Below are positions 1-13,112 of a stretch of 64,000 bases of DNA, piece by piece. The stretch is from Blastocystis sp. Blastoise (lineage: Eukaryota > Sar > Bigyra > Opalinata > Blastocystidae), in assembly GCA_039096225.1 (NCBI GenBank), contig JBBPEB010000007.1:1222501-1286500 (forward strand), read 5' to 3'. Position 1 is the stretch's first letter. Each line of letters opens with the position of its first letter. The position numbers and the translations under genes were made by a program. The notes under the pieces are model-generated. The model made no database searches. It worked only from the letters and a program-made list of their open reading frames with translations, and was not told the origin of the DNA.

Positions 1-2712
1 TGCATATTCATTCTGCTCTATGTCATTTAATATATTCTTATCCTTATTCATATATTCACATCGACATTCCTCTTTATTCTCTCTAGAATGGAATGCATGT
101 TGATCTATATCTATATCAATATCAATATCAATAGGATTCTCTATGATATTATCTATTCTTCTATTGATACTTCCTTCAATAGGAATAGTATCATTATATA
201 TATATGACTCCATCTTCTTATATATATCTCCTTCAGAAATGATATTTTCTTTATCCTGCATAGTCATAGAAGTATGAACATCATTCTTATAAGTATGTAT
301 ATTATTCGTATATAGAGGTCTCTTATGTGTAGGATGTTCTATAGTACAAGGAGTAGAGAGTATAAGAGAGGTTAGAGAAGAGAGATCCGGAATTGACGAA
401 GATATATATTGAGATGAAACAAGAAGTTCCTTATTAATAGTATCATTATACATATAATTCTCTCTATTAGGAAGTGATGAAGTAGTACTATCCATTATGT
501 TATCTATAGAATGAATATCTTGCGTATCTTCTATAGAAACAGCATTGTGAGTAGTGTCCAGTACTTCTTCTTTATTGTTTGCCGTACATTGTATATCCTT
601 AGTTTCCCTCTGATGATCGTTTTCTTCTGTATGTTGAATAGTATTAGGTATATTTATAGTAGAAGTCGAAGATAGAGTAGTTTGAAGAGGAGAAGGAGAA
701 ATAAAAGTCTTCATTTCATGTATAGATTGAGGAACAGGAGATAAAGAGAAAGAAGGGTCTTTTGAAGGACAGTCAGCCAGATTAAGGCCATCTGAATGTA
801 TATGAATTGTGGGTGATTCAGCTTTTAGTATATCACTATGAATGTTTTGAGTGATAGTATAGTGTATATTATCCTTCATAGAAGTATTAAGAAATAAATC
901 ATCACTATTCTTTGGTATAGTAGTATCATTATCACACTTATTATGCTTATAATTCGAATTTATATTCTTATTTATTAATTCAGAAGATTCAAGCAGATAT
1001 TTATTATTATCTGAGATATTATTTATATTATATGAGATATTATTATTATTTCTTTCTGAGAAATTATTATTATCTGAGATATTATTTATATTATATGAGA
1101 TATTATTTATATTATTTGAGAAATTATTATTATTTGAGAAATTATTATTATTTGAGAAATTATTATTATCTGAGATATTATTAATATTATTTGAGAGATT
1201 ATTAATATTATCTGAGATATTATTAATATTTGAGATATTATTAATATTTTCTGAGAGATTATTAATATTATCTAAGATATTATTATTATTTGAGAGATTA
1301 TTAATATAATCAATATTATTTTCATTATTATTATTAATAATATTATTATATGAACTCACCGGTATATAGAGAGATTGTTTATATTCAGTTATTTTATTCT
1401 GTAGAAGAGATATTGCAGGACTATTGTTGTCTTGTAACTGTTTTAAATAGCGATCGAAACAATATGTTAATAACTCATTAGTAATCACATAAATCATACT
1501 TAAACCTATAATATATATATATAATAGAGAGAATACAAGTATAATAAAGATAATAGTACATAAAATAAAGCAAATAATAAAATATCTATAATAATTCTAT
1601 AATATGTTAGAAATAATAATATCTTTTATAAAAAAATGATTATAAAAAGTGATTTATACCTCTTTTACTAGTAGATCGACGTTTAGATTGAGGTGTATCT
1701 ATATCTATATTGATATCTAATGGTATATTCAAATTCATAGATTCAATATTCGGTGAAGAAAAAAACAAATGATTATCATTTGGATATTCTGAGTTATCCA
1801 TAACTAATTCATTCTTTATTTTTTCGTCATCATTGACATCATCATAACTCTTGTAATCAATGTTTTGTTCTTTTGCATTGTCGATCGACATAATCAGAGA
1901 TGATTCCAACATAGAATCCAAGAATGTCTAGAGAATGAACATATATATTATTTCTATATTGAGTAATTTATGTGTATATTAATTTACAGTATAATTTATA
2001 CTTTAACAAAATTTAAACAGAAGAATGAAGACATCGATTGAAATCCTTCGTAAATGTATTCTTTATGAGATTGACGCTGGATAAGACCTACAGCAACAAA
2101 TACATGAACGATGTCATAGATTCTACGCCTTGTTATTTCTATAAAAAAAGAAGATAATTTTATAAAATAAATTACGGAATCGGATTGTCATACATCATTT
2201 TATTTATATAATATATATATTATTTCATTAGATGATATATAATCATTACTTTTAATGATATATTGTATCAAATATAAAAAGAGATATACTTAAATCACAA
2301 GCTAATGCACTTGGTGAAACAATAACAGGATTCAATGCAATGATATTTTGGCAGCCTTCATTTTGTTTGTATGAATAATATTCAGCAAGTACCTTATATA
2401 AGATTTCAAGTGTTACTGCACCCAATGAAATTCTGTATTTAGAGCTAAAAGAAAAACTAGATTCATAAGAGTTAAAATATACTTATCAATAGAGGGAATA
2501 TCATAAGATTCATTTTCATGAAGAGGGGAAAGAGAAAGCGGTAAATTCTTAAAAGAAGACAGATCTAAAGGATTATGTATTGAAGTAGATTTGTTTAAAG
2601 TGTGAACACTATGACTTTTTGAATTCTTAGGATAGATTCCTAGTAATTCAAGTGATGTCTTTAAGTCGTCGTTGAACGAATTAAATTGATTATTCACTTC
2701 TTCTGTACTCAT
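1..2712 (-). CDS. E2F/DP-like winged-helix transcription factor with Asn-rich tail (3' end outside window)
   Basis: Five exons can be joined in frame: 2712-2483, 2444-2290, 2138-2002, 1927-1660 and 1505-1, still open at the window edge. Exons 2-3 encode an E2F-type winged helix: a segment beginning SKYRISLGAVTLEIL, then RRRIYDIVHVFVAVGLI and a closing KEYIYEG. The RRRIYDIV recognition helix is the hallmark of E2F/DP DNA-binding domains, which regulate cell-cycle genes. After a linker ending in KRRSTSKRG, exon 5 starts with a helix-like stretch and then a long Asn/Ile/Ser low-complexity tract (about 980-1340). The rest is Ser/Thr-rich and could be regulatory. Introns are short (38-154 bp), starting GTAT and ending TAG. 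Dimerisation and Rb-binding regions were not recognised, so classical E2F, DP or atypical E2F7/8 type is left open. The family call is firm; the first intron (38 bp) is the least certain junction. Confidence 0.75.
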
Positions 2713-3887
2713 CGGTTAATGTAATCAATATCAAAGACTTAATGGAAAGTCTTTTACTATGAAAAGTTCTTTGAAATCAAAACAGGAAATTCGAGGTCAT
2801 GGCAAAACTATTGAAAATTGAATAATGTTATGAAAAAAATTACGAAAATCGAAAAATCTCTTCTGTGATTGGATAGTGGATAATTTGCAGAAACAGATCC
2901 TGTTTTTATGATTTTATATAAGCATAGAACCATTTAAAAAGAAGTATATATATTCGAAGAAGAAAATAACATTAAAATTGAAGAAAACAAAAAAAATTTG
3001 TTCAATTACAAAAATACGAGATAACAACTTAATGTTCTGATGAATAACTGATTTTTGCAATTGATTTGTGACATAAGTATAATAAATAACAGTATTTATT
3101 CCCATATAAAAAAATAATTTAAATAATGAAGTGTCTATACAAGTATTATATTTGTTTAAATAAGTTAGGTATCCTATGTAATACAAGGAGATTTTCCTGA
3201 AGAATAAAATAACGAAAATAAATTACGAAAATGAATAATTAGTAGATCCACAGGAATCAAGTAGATTTGATAAGTATTTTCATCTTTTTATGATATGATG
3301 GCATGTTCTTAAGTTATATTGAGTAGAACTATGATAAATAAAAACATAATTTCACTCATCACTAAGAGAGAACTTACATTATCGGTTAATACATCCCATA
3401 GATGTATTTTTAGGATATGCGATGCATATCTCGAACGATTACAAAGAAGATAATTGAATGAAATTGAAAAGAACAAGAAAAAAACTGAATACTGAAAAAA
3501 TGAATTCAGACAAATTCAGAAATTGTGTGAAAAATATTGTTTAAAAACACCGATAATTATATGCCTGCTAAATAAAATACAATTTATAAGAAAATTGGGG
3601 AAGAATGCATCAATTTGAAAGAAATAGGTCAATCTTTGATATATAGCATATAATTATGGGAATAGAATGAAAAAAGTTTCCTCGTTTGTAAAAATACTGA
3701 GAGAAAGAGAAAAACCCCACAGAAAGCAATTAGAACCATGGGATTCCGTTATCTACTGGAATTCTCAATTCTCACTATTATCTAAAATTCCATTATATAC
3801 TCTTCTTTAACATTCTTTTTTCCTATTTTATTCGATAATAGTATGTTTGTTTGATATTTTTTATTTGATTGAAATGATTATGTTTAG
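2713..3887. other. Intergenic, no gene recognised
   Basis: This AT-rich spacer lies between divergently transcribed E2F-like and PHB2 genes, so it should contain both promoters. Short open frames here lack ATG starts or recognisable protein character. I see no repeat or RNA gene. Confidence 0.6.
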
Positions 3888-4749
3888 ATGAGTGCTGCAA
3901 ATACTGTAATTAAAGCTACCAAGTGGATTGCTGGTATTGGTCTTGTCAGTTGGGCTGGCTATGAATCCTTATATAACGTTGATGGTGGTCACCGTGCTGT
4001 CATTTATAATCGTATTGGTGGTATGTCCAATAAAGTTATTGGTGAAGGTACTCATATTTTATTACCTTGGTTCCAAAGACCTTATATTTATGATATTCGT
4101 ACTCAACCTAGAACTATGTCTTCTTTAACTGGTACTAGAGGTATGTTTTTTTATGTATTTAGTCACTGCTTTCAGTCATATAAATATATGTTTTTTTATT
4201 ATTTATAGTATTTATATAAAAAAAATATTGTTTTAATATAAAATGAATTGAATTTCTGAAATATCATAATCTATATAGATCTTCAAATGGTCAATATTTC
4301 TCTCAGAGTTCTTTGTAGACCTGATACTGAATGTTTACCTGAAACTTACAGAACTCTTGGCTTAAGTATGTTTATTTTTTTTTTTTTTTTGTAATTTTAT
4401 TTTTATTTGAATTATTTTTTACTTTTATTATTATGTTTATAAAAAAAATTTTTTTTGTTGTTATGGATTATTATTATATATTATTCGATATCTATGAATA
4501 TATTATATAGATTGGAATGAAAGAGTTCTTCCTTCTATTGTTAATGAAGTATTAAAACAAGTTGTAGCTCAATTTAATGCGGCCGCCTTATTAGTACAAC
4601 GAGAACAAGTCTCTAGATTAATTCAAAGAAATCTTATTGAAAGAGGTAAGGAATTTGGTATTGTTGTTGATGATGTCTCTATCGTCGAATTAAATTTCGG
4701 AAGAGAATTTGCTCATGAAGTTGAAAGAAAACAAGTCGGTATGTTTTTT

Positions 4750-4782
<33 letters not shown>

Positions 4783-5160
4783 TTTTTTTAATTATTTAAG
4801 TTATATGTTATTTTAATTATTAGTTATTAAAAATAAAACTTATGATAGCTATATATAATATACAAAATATATTTATTTCATTTATATAGCTCAACAAGAT
4901 GCTGAAAGAGCTAAATATATTGTCGAACAAGCTAAACAAGATAAGAGAAGTGTCATTATTCGTGCTCAGGGTGAAGCTCAATCCGCTCAATTGATTGGTC
5001 AAGCCATGGAAAATAACCCCGGTTTTATTGAAATGCGTAGAATTAAGACTTCAAGAGAAATTGCTTCTGTCTTATCTCAATCTAATAATAGACTTTATCT
5101 TTCTTCTGATTCTCTCTTAGTTAATATCATGAATGATACTGGTGCTACTAGGTATATATA

Positions 5161-5202
<42 letters not shown>

Positions 5203-5433
5203 ATTCATATTATTTCCCTTTCTCTATTATTCTTATTTTCTAGTCGTTTATCTCAATTTAATACTCAAGGTAAAGAAAATATTGCTCCTATTCCTTCTCC
5301 TGCTGCTCCTGTTGAAGCCAAGAAAATTGTTCTTGAAAAGCCTTTAGAAGAAAAAGAATCTGAACCTGTTGCTCCCGTCGCTGTTGTTCCCGCTCCTGCT
5401 GCCGCCGAAACTAAAAGATGGTTCGGTTGGTAA
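3888..5433 (+). CDS. PHB2: Prohibitin-2 (inner mitochondrial membrane scaffold)
   Basis: Five exons join cleanly: 3888-4140, 4279-4365, 4511-4738, 4890-5151 and 5244-5433, giving 339 aa. An N-terminal hydrophobic segment ([19 protein letters not shown]) is the membrane anchor. The SPFH/prohibitin domain follows, with [61 protein letters not shown] and [16 protein letters not shown] coiled-coil Ala/Glu-rich stretch and the conserved [11 protein letters not shown] come next. The C-terminus is an unusual Pro/Ala/Glu-rich tail ending RWFGW. The DLQMV and NFG features match PHB2 rather than PHB1. PHB2 forms ring complexes with PHB1 in the inner mitochondrial membrane and stabilises respiratory components. 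All introns begin GTAT and end TAG; two are rich in poly(T) or (TTA)n. The gene implies the organism has mitochondria or a derivative with this membrane. Confidence 0.93.
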
Positions 5434-5705
5434 ACGTAATAAATATTATTAAGTTTGTATTTTTCTTTTTTTGGGGTTAGTTTATATATTTATATTCTTT
5501 TATATATACTAGAATCATGCTATTTACAGCCTATACTATTATATTTTTATTCATTTTTTTGTTTTTCTTGTTTGGTTTTTTTTTTTTTTATTCATATTCA
5601 TTTTTATATGAAAGCATAATTTATTCATAAACAATAATTATCAAATAAATACATGATACAGATCAGAATAATACATACATATAATACAACAAATAAATAC
5701 TAATT

Positions 5706-6191
5706 TTAAGCTTCATATTGCCTATAAGAACACTGTTTGAGACCGCTTCTTATTTTCATAGTCAATAGTGGATCAATAAATTTGAAAGAGGGATTCTCAA
5801 TAATCATAACATGCATCTTCTGAAAACGACTGAATAAGGCTGAAACATCATGAGAGTTAATAGTATTTCTCTGAATTTTGATAAAGTATATAATTAAAGA
5901 AATAAATAGAAATAGTATGATAATGAATATAAATATAGAATCAACAAAATAATGTATAGTAAATTGAAATATGATACATATTATTCGTATATATATATAT
6001 AAGAGAATAAGGATATAATTGTATGATTCGATAGTTGTGTTTTATCATTAATAAATATGATATGTTTATTATCCCTATATTCTTGTCGAAGTGATAGAGG
6101 AACAAGCGGATTTGAAAAGAAAGAGTATATTATTAAGGAATCAAATAGATATATATATTGAAATATAAATAGTAGTTTAGAGTTTCTATTC

Positions 6192-6229
<38 letters not shown>

Positions 6230-6517
6230 TAAAATATCTATAATATCAAAGAGTTTTTATTCATAAATATATATATATATATAAAAGGATATATGTTCTC
6301 GATATAAATCATGAAATTCTTCTTCGAATTGTTTGATACATATAAAGCTATTCAGAGTACATATATTTTTCTTATTTCTACATGCTCCATTTTCTCTTCC
6401 TTGATAACCAGTACATCGATTACAAGAGAAAGAAGGAAGAACCAAAATACGCTTCAAATGAATCGCTAAGAACAACATTGATGATAAGGCTTCATAATCT
6501 ATATATATATATATATA

Positions 6518-6573
<56 letters not shown>

Positions 6574-9348
6574 TATATTATATTATATTATATTATATTA
6601 TATTATATTATATTCTTTATTTATCGATAACTTAAATATTAATATATAAAAATTATAAAAAAAAACATATATATATTTGAATAATATTAAAAATAAAATT
6701 TTTTATATTAATAGATAATATATATACCTGTATCTCTATTATTATTTATATAAGTAATAAAACGATAATTAGGGTTTTGATAATATTCTTCTTTCTTATA
6801 TCTATAAAATCCAAGTTCTTTCATTCGATATATCTTGGCTATATTACCTACTATCCAATTATTATGCATAATTATTTGCTCTTTAGCTATAGTACATATA
6901 TATATAAGAAGAAATAAATATGAATAAAGAACTAATATTATATATTATTATATAGATATTGAATAAAAATATAGAATAGAATCCTATAAAAATATATATA
7001 TAAATACCTTGTTTAAGATCATTAATATAGTTAAAATGATACATTTCAAAGAATATCCATCCTGGAGGGAATTGATATATATCTAATAATTTGAATTGAA
7101 GTCCTTGAGGAATAAGCAGCTGAATTGCTTTATTGAGAGCCGGTTGTTGACGAATGTCTTCTTGCTTATATATTCTCCATGCTAATACAAATAAGGAATA
7201 AGACAGATAAGTAGGATTAGCATAACTATATAGAGATAGAGATAGAGAAGTAATTAATAACAAATATATAAAACATATGATATATATATATATGATATTT
7301 TGAATAATAATAGATATATAAGAAATAATAATTAATTAAAAAATACAAATATTAGAACATAAAGATCATTTTATACATGTAGAATAATAAAAATCAATAT
7401 ACTTGATATACAAATAAATGTAATAAATATAATTATTAATGTTATTATTATTATATATATACATGAATCCACTGTTTCTATCTTTCGAAGTATCGCGATC
7501 TTCTTCCTGTTGTATATAAATATCATATCCTTCTTCTTGGAATGCAGAGAAAGGGGATTTAAAGAATACTATATCTGTATCACTAATAAGAACATGATAA
7601 CCATATTGAAGTACATATATCATCGCTAAAGTCTTAGCATTCACTTTCTGCTTAAAATTAATGCTATCATAATCAGAACCACTAGAATCTAAGGAAGATA
7701 AAACATCCAAATAAAACACGGGAATATGCATTGCTGAAGTTAACTAGATATATAGATGTATCAATAAGAGATTACTATAATTCATATATATATCAATAAT
7801 ATATTAAATTATGTATTAATGAAATTATAAAAAATAGAATATTTCACTTAATATATACATACATTATATGCTTTTTCATCGAGAACAAAAGCAATAAAAT
7901 TATTGAAATGAAACGGTTGAATACTAGTTTCATAGAAATTGACAAAATGAGGGAAAAAGTTACTATCGAAAACGGAGAGAATAATAGTATTTTCGACAGC
8001 TGTTTCCTTTAATAAAGTATAGAGAGATGGAGGTGGAGGAGGATAGAACGAAGATAATTCATGAATAGTATTTATATAAGATGGTTTAAGGTGATCTATA
8101 TTGTCGTTAGAGGTAGGGAAGACTCGACTTCGTAGGGATGGATAAACATGTAGTTTAGTAGATGGAGTAGGAAAAGGAGGGTTATTGAAATTAATTATTT
8201 TTAATTGTGGGAATCCAGTAGTTGTAGGAGGATAAGGAGGATATTTATAATATATAGAAGAAGGAGAAGGAGTAGGAATTGTAGTATTGGTATGTATAGT
8301 AGATTTAGTATTTAGAATAGGTAAATCCGATATTTGAGGATCCTCCTGAGAATTTGATGTTATTAGTGTATTGTCATTTTGTTTTGATTGAGAAGTATAT
8401 TGAGATGATGGTGAAGATGATGATGATGAAGGCGAAGAATTATAGTGAGAAGAAGAAGATGAAGAAGATGAAGAAGATGAAGAAGATGATGATGAAGAAG
8501 ATGATGAAGAAGGAATATCGAATGAAACAGATGTTTCTAACTCAGATTCTACATATATAATATAATAAAAACTTTTAAAATACAATAAAAGAAAGATATA
8601 AATATTTCTTTTTAATATAAACAGGAATCTGTATACTAATAAAAAAACTCTATTATACTTATAATAATATACCTTTAACATTCCTAATATCTATGGGAGC
8701 AGATTTTACAATATCTTTCTGTATTACTGTCGGAACAATTTTAATTTCATTAATACTGTACTTTTCTTTTATGATAGGCACGTGATCAGTATGTACAGAA
8801 CGAATCACTTGAACGTCTGCCATTTTTTTATTTCCATAAGGATTCCTTATTGCTACATATAGAATAATCAAATAACAATATGCGAAATATACATATATAT
8901 AAATACATTTCTGCATAGTGTACTTACGTGCATCTAATTTTGCTCGATGACGCGTAGGTGTACGAGCGAATTTCTTTTCAATAATTGCTCTATTTTTTTC
9001 AATACTATATAATATTTTATTTATATATATTTTTATCATTTTAAAGATCAGATATCATCCATATTAAATTTTTAAAAAAATACATGGATTCCATTTCTTG
9101 TCGAGAATGAACAGTATATTCATCATGAGTATCAGACTGCTCAGTGACCCCAACATCTTTAATATTATAATGCATTTTAGTATTGGGTTGCTAAAAGAAA
9201 AATAAGAAGAAGAAAAGAAAAGAAAATATACACTTTGTGTATTTCCCAAAGTGAACAATGTGTAGAAGAATATAGATAGAAAAACAATAATGAATAGAAA
9301 AATGAGATTAGGCAACCGATTTGAACCACATCTATGAAAAAGACTCAT
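5706..9348 (-). CDS. Type II membrane glycosyltransferase, nucleotide-diphospho-sugar transferase family (PF03407-like)
   Basis: The ATG at 9348 opens a short cytosolic tail and one transmembrane anchor (LPNLIFLFIIVFLSIFFYTLF), typical of Golgi glycosyltransferases. In-frame exons follow through a Ser-rich stem (about 8400-8530, a poly-Ser run) into the catalytic domain. Family landmarks are ENTIILSVFDSNFFPHFVNF, HIPVFYLDV, GYHVLISDTDIVFFKSPF with its DTD (DxD-type, nucleotide-sugar/metal site), DRNSGF followed by the next exon's YANPTYLSYSLFVLAWR, RQQPALNKAI, and HNNWIVGNIAKIYRMKELGF. A later exon (about 6275-6502) has SSMLFLAIHLKRILVLPSF and a Cys cluster. The 3' end is less secure: (TA)n lies between the last parts, and the final open piece ends with TAA at 5706. 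The sugar and acceptor cannot be told from sequence. Confidence 0.75.
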
Positions 9349-10167
9349 GTTCTTTAATGGATTCTATATATATAGTAATGTCATTAATCTTAGACCTAGA
9401 TACTGCTATAATAGATGTGTTTAGAGAACTTAATTCACAAAATAAGAATCACTGCTAAAACCGAAAAATACTGAATCCTTTTAAAAATGACATTGTTCTC
9501 CCCTGATTAAATGAGAACTTTGACTTGGATTTTTATTTATAATTAGTATCTTGATTTTTTCTGTTCTTTTTAGAAAACACTCAAAGCAAAACAAAAACAA
9601 CACATATGATGTGTTTGGATGAGGCGTGCCGTGTAATAATAGTATTGTAAATAACTTTCAATATATAGAAACCAATATAATATTCAAAAAAAATATGTTA
9701 TTTCTAATGTATTCCTGTTTGCCCTATATTCCTATATTTACTTTGTCGACACATGTTTCTATATGATATGAAATACTAATAAGTAAGGGAAATAGTACGG
9801 AATTAGAAAAAATGAAAAGTATTAGCAGAAGACAAGTTTTTATGCATCAAATTTAATTATTTGTATTATAGATAAATGTATTCCACCTGGACTTGATGTA
9901 TTTCTTTAATTATAGCAAATTGATATGAAATACAAACTGTTATACTCGATCACAAGAATATGTATATATAGTATCAATGTGTTGATAAAGATACGCTCAT
10001 TTATATGAAGAAAATAGGTTTGTGAAGAAGAAGATGTCTCAAAAATAAAACAAAATAAATGTTCAAATATTCCCATGAATACAAATAACACCCAGAACCT
10101 CCAGTTCATCATCATTAAAATAGGGTCATTTTCATAGAAAAACGCCATAATGTTTTAAAATGACAAG
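9349..10167. other. Intergenic, no convincing gene
   Basis: Between the glycosyltransferase start and the Tc1 element. An 80-codon ATG-started frame on the minus strand (9906-10148) encodes a hydrophobic peptide starting MAFFYENDPILMMM; it has no recognisable family or partner exon and is not called as a gene. Confidence 0.5.
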
Positions 10168-10193
10168 TACAATCAGTGCCAAAACCTGACAAC
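10168..10193 (+). repeat. Left TIR of the Tc1-type element
   Basis: Exact inverted match to 11574-11599, including the flanking TA. Confidence 0.93.
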
Positions 10194-10271
10194 CCTTATC
10201 GTTTTCAATAGTTACGGGGAATTTTTTGACGCGGTTTTTTTTGTTTGAATTGTAATAACATGTAGAATATA

Positions 10272-10289
10272 TTCTAGAAATTTCTAGAA
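10272..10289. promoter_or_regulatory. Heat-shock-element-like site in the transposon promoter region
   Basis: Four alternating TTC/GAA units at exact 5-bp spacing lie about 110 bp before the transposase ATG, inside the transposon. This matches the heat-shock factor consensus. Function is inferred. Confidence 0.5.
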
Positions 10290-10399
10290 TATATAATTAG
10301 TGGTTTTGGAAAAACAGAAATTTTAATTGGAACACAATTACTCTGAGACCTTTTTTTAACCCTTTAAAAATAGTTTTATTCTTTAAAAATAAGTTGTGT

Positions 10400-11414
10400 A
10401 TGGGTAAATACGTCGTTATAACTGAAAGAGAGTTTAGAAAGATGATAAGAGACGGGTACACGGATGAACAGATTGCCATTCATTTTCATTGTTCGCTTAG
10501 AACTGTTGCCCGTAGAAGGTCCCAATACAATATGTCCAAGTCAACTAAGAAAGGTGGAAGACCACAAGTTTTAACTCCTTCTAATTTACGAGAAATCAAT
10601 AATATTGTCCCAAAAAGCTCTGAGAACTCTAGCGTTTTATTGGATATCTTCCAAAAGAAAACCGGTACTCATGTCTCAAAAAGGTCCTTTATTAGAGGAC
10701 TCCATGCTGTTGGTTACGTCGCCAAAAAGAAGCTTCATAAACCACTCATATCGGAGAAAAATAGAAAAGTCCGATTGGATTGGTGTTTAAAATACCGAAA
10801 TATGCCAATAAGTTTCTGGGAAAACGTCCTCTGGTCTGACGAGTGTTCTATTAGAACACATCAATCAACCTTTCAAGAATACTATTGGAAGAAACCTGGT
10901 TCTCCAAATAAGCCGTCAGAAATCATTCCAACCATGAAAAACGATGGAAAATCGATTATGATTTGGGGATGTATGACGCAACATGGTGCTGGTCAAATGG
11001 AGGTCCTTGATGGTCATGTGACATCATTAAAGTATGGAGAAACTCTTGGTCGAACTCTTCCGTCAACCGTGGAAAAATTGCAAATTGACCCCAAAACTAT
11101 GGTATTCCAACAGGATAATGCTCCTATTCACAAGTCAAAAAAGATGAATAGTTTCTTTAAAACTGCTCAACTTACAGTGATTGATTGGCCTCCACAGTCC
11201 CCAGACCTTAATCCCATTGAACATCTTTGGGTCTATATTAAAAGAAGATTACAAAAGAAATTCCCATTGCGGATATACTTTGAGTCAACTAAAGGTCGAA
11301 GTTGACAAGATATGGAGGTCAATACCTGTAAATGTATGTGAAAGGCTTGTTTTATCAATGCCGAAAAGAATTGAGGCAGTAATAGCCAATAATGGTGGAT
11401 TTACAAGATATTAA
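10400..11414 (+). pseudogene. Tc1-type transposase, frameshifted near the C-terminus
   Basis: The ATG at 10400 starts MGKYVVITEREFRKMIRDGY, an N-terminal helix-turn-helix with SLRTVARRRSQYNMS. The catalytic triad is visible: WSDECS, VFQQDNAPIH and SPDLNPIEHLW, with 34 residues between second D and E. The frame from 10400 runs to a stop at 11305. The expected C-terminus (ERLVLSMPKRIEAVIANNGG and a terminal TRY) is in another frame ending at 11414. A one-base shift between about 11265 and 11285 breaks the protein after the catalytic core. Everything before the shift is intact, so the inactivation looks recent, or it is a sequencing error. It would cut and paste DNA flanked by the 26-bp ends. 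Confidence 0.88.
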
Positions 11415-11573
11415 TATTTGTGTTTCAATTCAAAAAAATGGTTTTTTAAATTTTTTTCCATGACGCTTATTTGTTTTGTTTCCCTGTTTTAATAGTCAAT
11501 ACAACCTTTGATGACAAATGACTTAATAAAAAAAAAACAAAGAAAAACTCGCCAGTTTAAAAAAAAAACCGAG

Positions 11574-11599
11574 GTTGTCAGGTTTTGGCACTGATTGTA
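11574..11599 (-). repeat. Right TIR of the Tc1-type element
   Basis: Exact inverted match to 10168-10193, including the flanking TA. Confidence 0.93.
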
Positions 11600-11747
11600 T
11601 TGTGTATAGATATGAAAAACGTTATATAGATCATTTATTTAATTATGCCTGTCAAAAATGTTGAAAAAGAAGACTTTTCAATTTCTTTGATTATTTTCAC
11701 AATTATTTAAATGCCTTTATAATTATTGAATATATAACGAAATAATA

Positions 11748-13112
11748 ATGGAAAACGAACAAGAACGATCAAACGTTGAACTTGAAATGCCAATCAGTAG
11801 TGACGACCACTTAATTCATAATCAATATTCCTTTTGGAGAACCATTCAGAAATCTGACCCTGCTGAAACAGATAATTATGATAAAACCATCGAAGAAATA
11901 GGTAGTTTCAAGACAGTAGAAGGATTCTGGGCTCTTTATTGTAGTTTACCAAAAATTGAGAATTCTACACATTTGGATTACTTTTTATTTAGAGTATTTT
12001 TTGAATCACAGTATTCTATAGTTATTTTTTTTTTAATCTTTGTTCATTTCTTTTTTTCACGTTAACATAATATTTTATATTATATTTATGCATTTATAAA
12101 ATCTAGCAAGGAATTCAACCATTATGGGAACATCCTGCTAATATAAATGGTGGACAATGGTCAATTACTATATATCCTAAACCACTTGTTCCTTATTTAT
12201 GGGAAGATCTTGTATGTATTTTTTTTTAATGCTTTATTTATGTTGTAATAAGAGTGTCAAGTAGTGTTTATATATGGTTGACCTTTTTTATTTAGTTTAT
12301 GTTTATTGTTAATATTATATGTATATGTATATATAGATATTAGCAGTAATAGGTGAACAATTTGATGTGGGTATGGAGATTTGTGGTGTGTCGTTGAATG
12401 TACGTGCAAAACGTTGTACCATTTCTGTTTGGAATAAAACATTTGAAAATCATGTCGCTACTTCAAAAATTAAGTATGTTTTTATATATTCTTTTAGTTT
12501 AATTGAATTCGAATATATCTATTATAATATTTAGTTGTATATTTTATATACTATAATATTTATATACTATTCTATTTTATATACGTATATACTCTTTAGA
12601 GATTCCTTACAGCGTATATTGAGTTTACCTCATTTTGTTCCTATGCAATATACAAAGAGTAAAGATTTAATTAATAAAGATATCCCTACTACTACTAATA
12701 CTAGTAGTAATACTAATAGTAATAGTAATGGTGATATAACGACAGAGACCGCTACAGAGAAAGAGAAAGAAACTAATGATAGTACACAGTATATATATAT
12801 ATATATATAAACAAGTGAATCGAAAGCATTGTTTATCTATATATATATTCTCTTCTATATATATATATAATATCTTATATATATATATATAGTTCTGAGT
12901 CTTATAAGCCTTGGAAGTCGGAGAGATATACGAATCATTATGATAATGAGAGTTCAAGTGGATATAAGCCTTATGTGAAGTCCTATGATTATAAACGATC
13001 CTATAGTGATAGAAACTCAAAGAAAACCTATGGGTCCGACAGTATGAATTGGAGAAATAGCAATACAGAAAAGAAGGAAGAAACAAAAGAAGAAGAAACT
13101 ACTATGGAATAA
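11748..13112 (+). CDS. eIF4E-family cap-binding protein, 4EHP (class II)-like
   Basis: Five exons (11748-11993, 12107-12211, 12337-12473, 12600-12788, 12893-13112) join in frame to about 265 aa. The eIF4E fold is evident: NQYSFWRTIQ, IGSFKTVEGFWALYCSLP, YFLFRQGIQPLWEHPANINGGQW, LWEDLILAVIGEQF, GVSLNVRAKRCTISVW. The first two positions have W and the second cap-stacking site reads PLWEH, so cap binding is likely kept. The GVSLNVR and RAKRCTISVWNK pattern and the ILSLPHFVPMQY end fit the 4EHP/eIF4E2 class, often translational repressors, rather than canonical eIF4E. The C-terminus adds a long Ser/Thr/Asn-rich then Tyr/Lys/Ser/Glu-rich tail absent from short family members. Introns contain (TA)n. 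Confidence 0.85.

Larger units (their letters stand above)
10168..11599 (+). mobile_element. Tc1/mariner-type DNA transposon, complete ends
   Basis: Perfect 26-bp inverted ends (10168-10193 and 11574-11599) begin TACAATCAGTGCC. The outer TA on both sides is the target-site duplication expected for Tc1/mariner. The element is about 1.43 kb and carries one DD34E-type transposase reading frame. Ends are identical while the transposase is frameshifted, so the copy is probably recent and non-autonomous. Confidence 0.92.

Noticed and set aside
8354-8560. Met/Lys-rich plus-strand frame
   Set aside because: Antisense shadow of the poly-Ser region of the glycosyltransferase.
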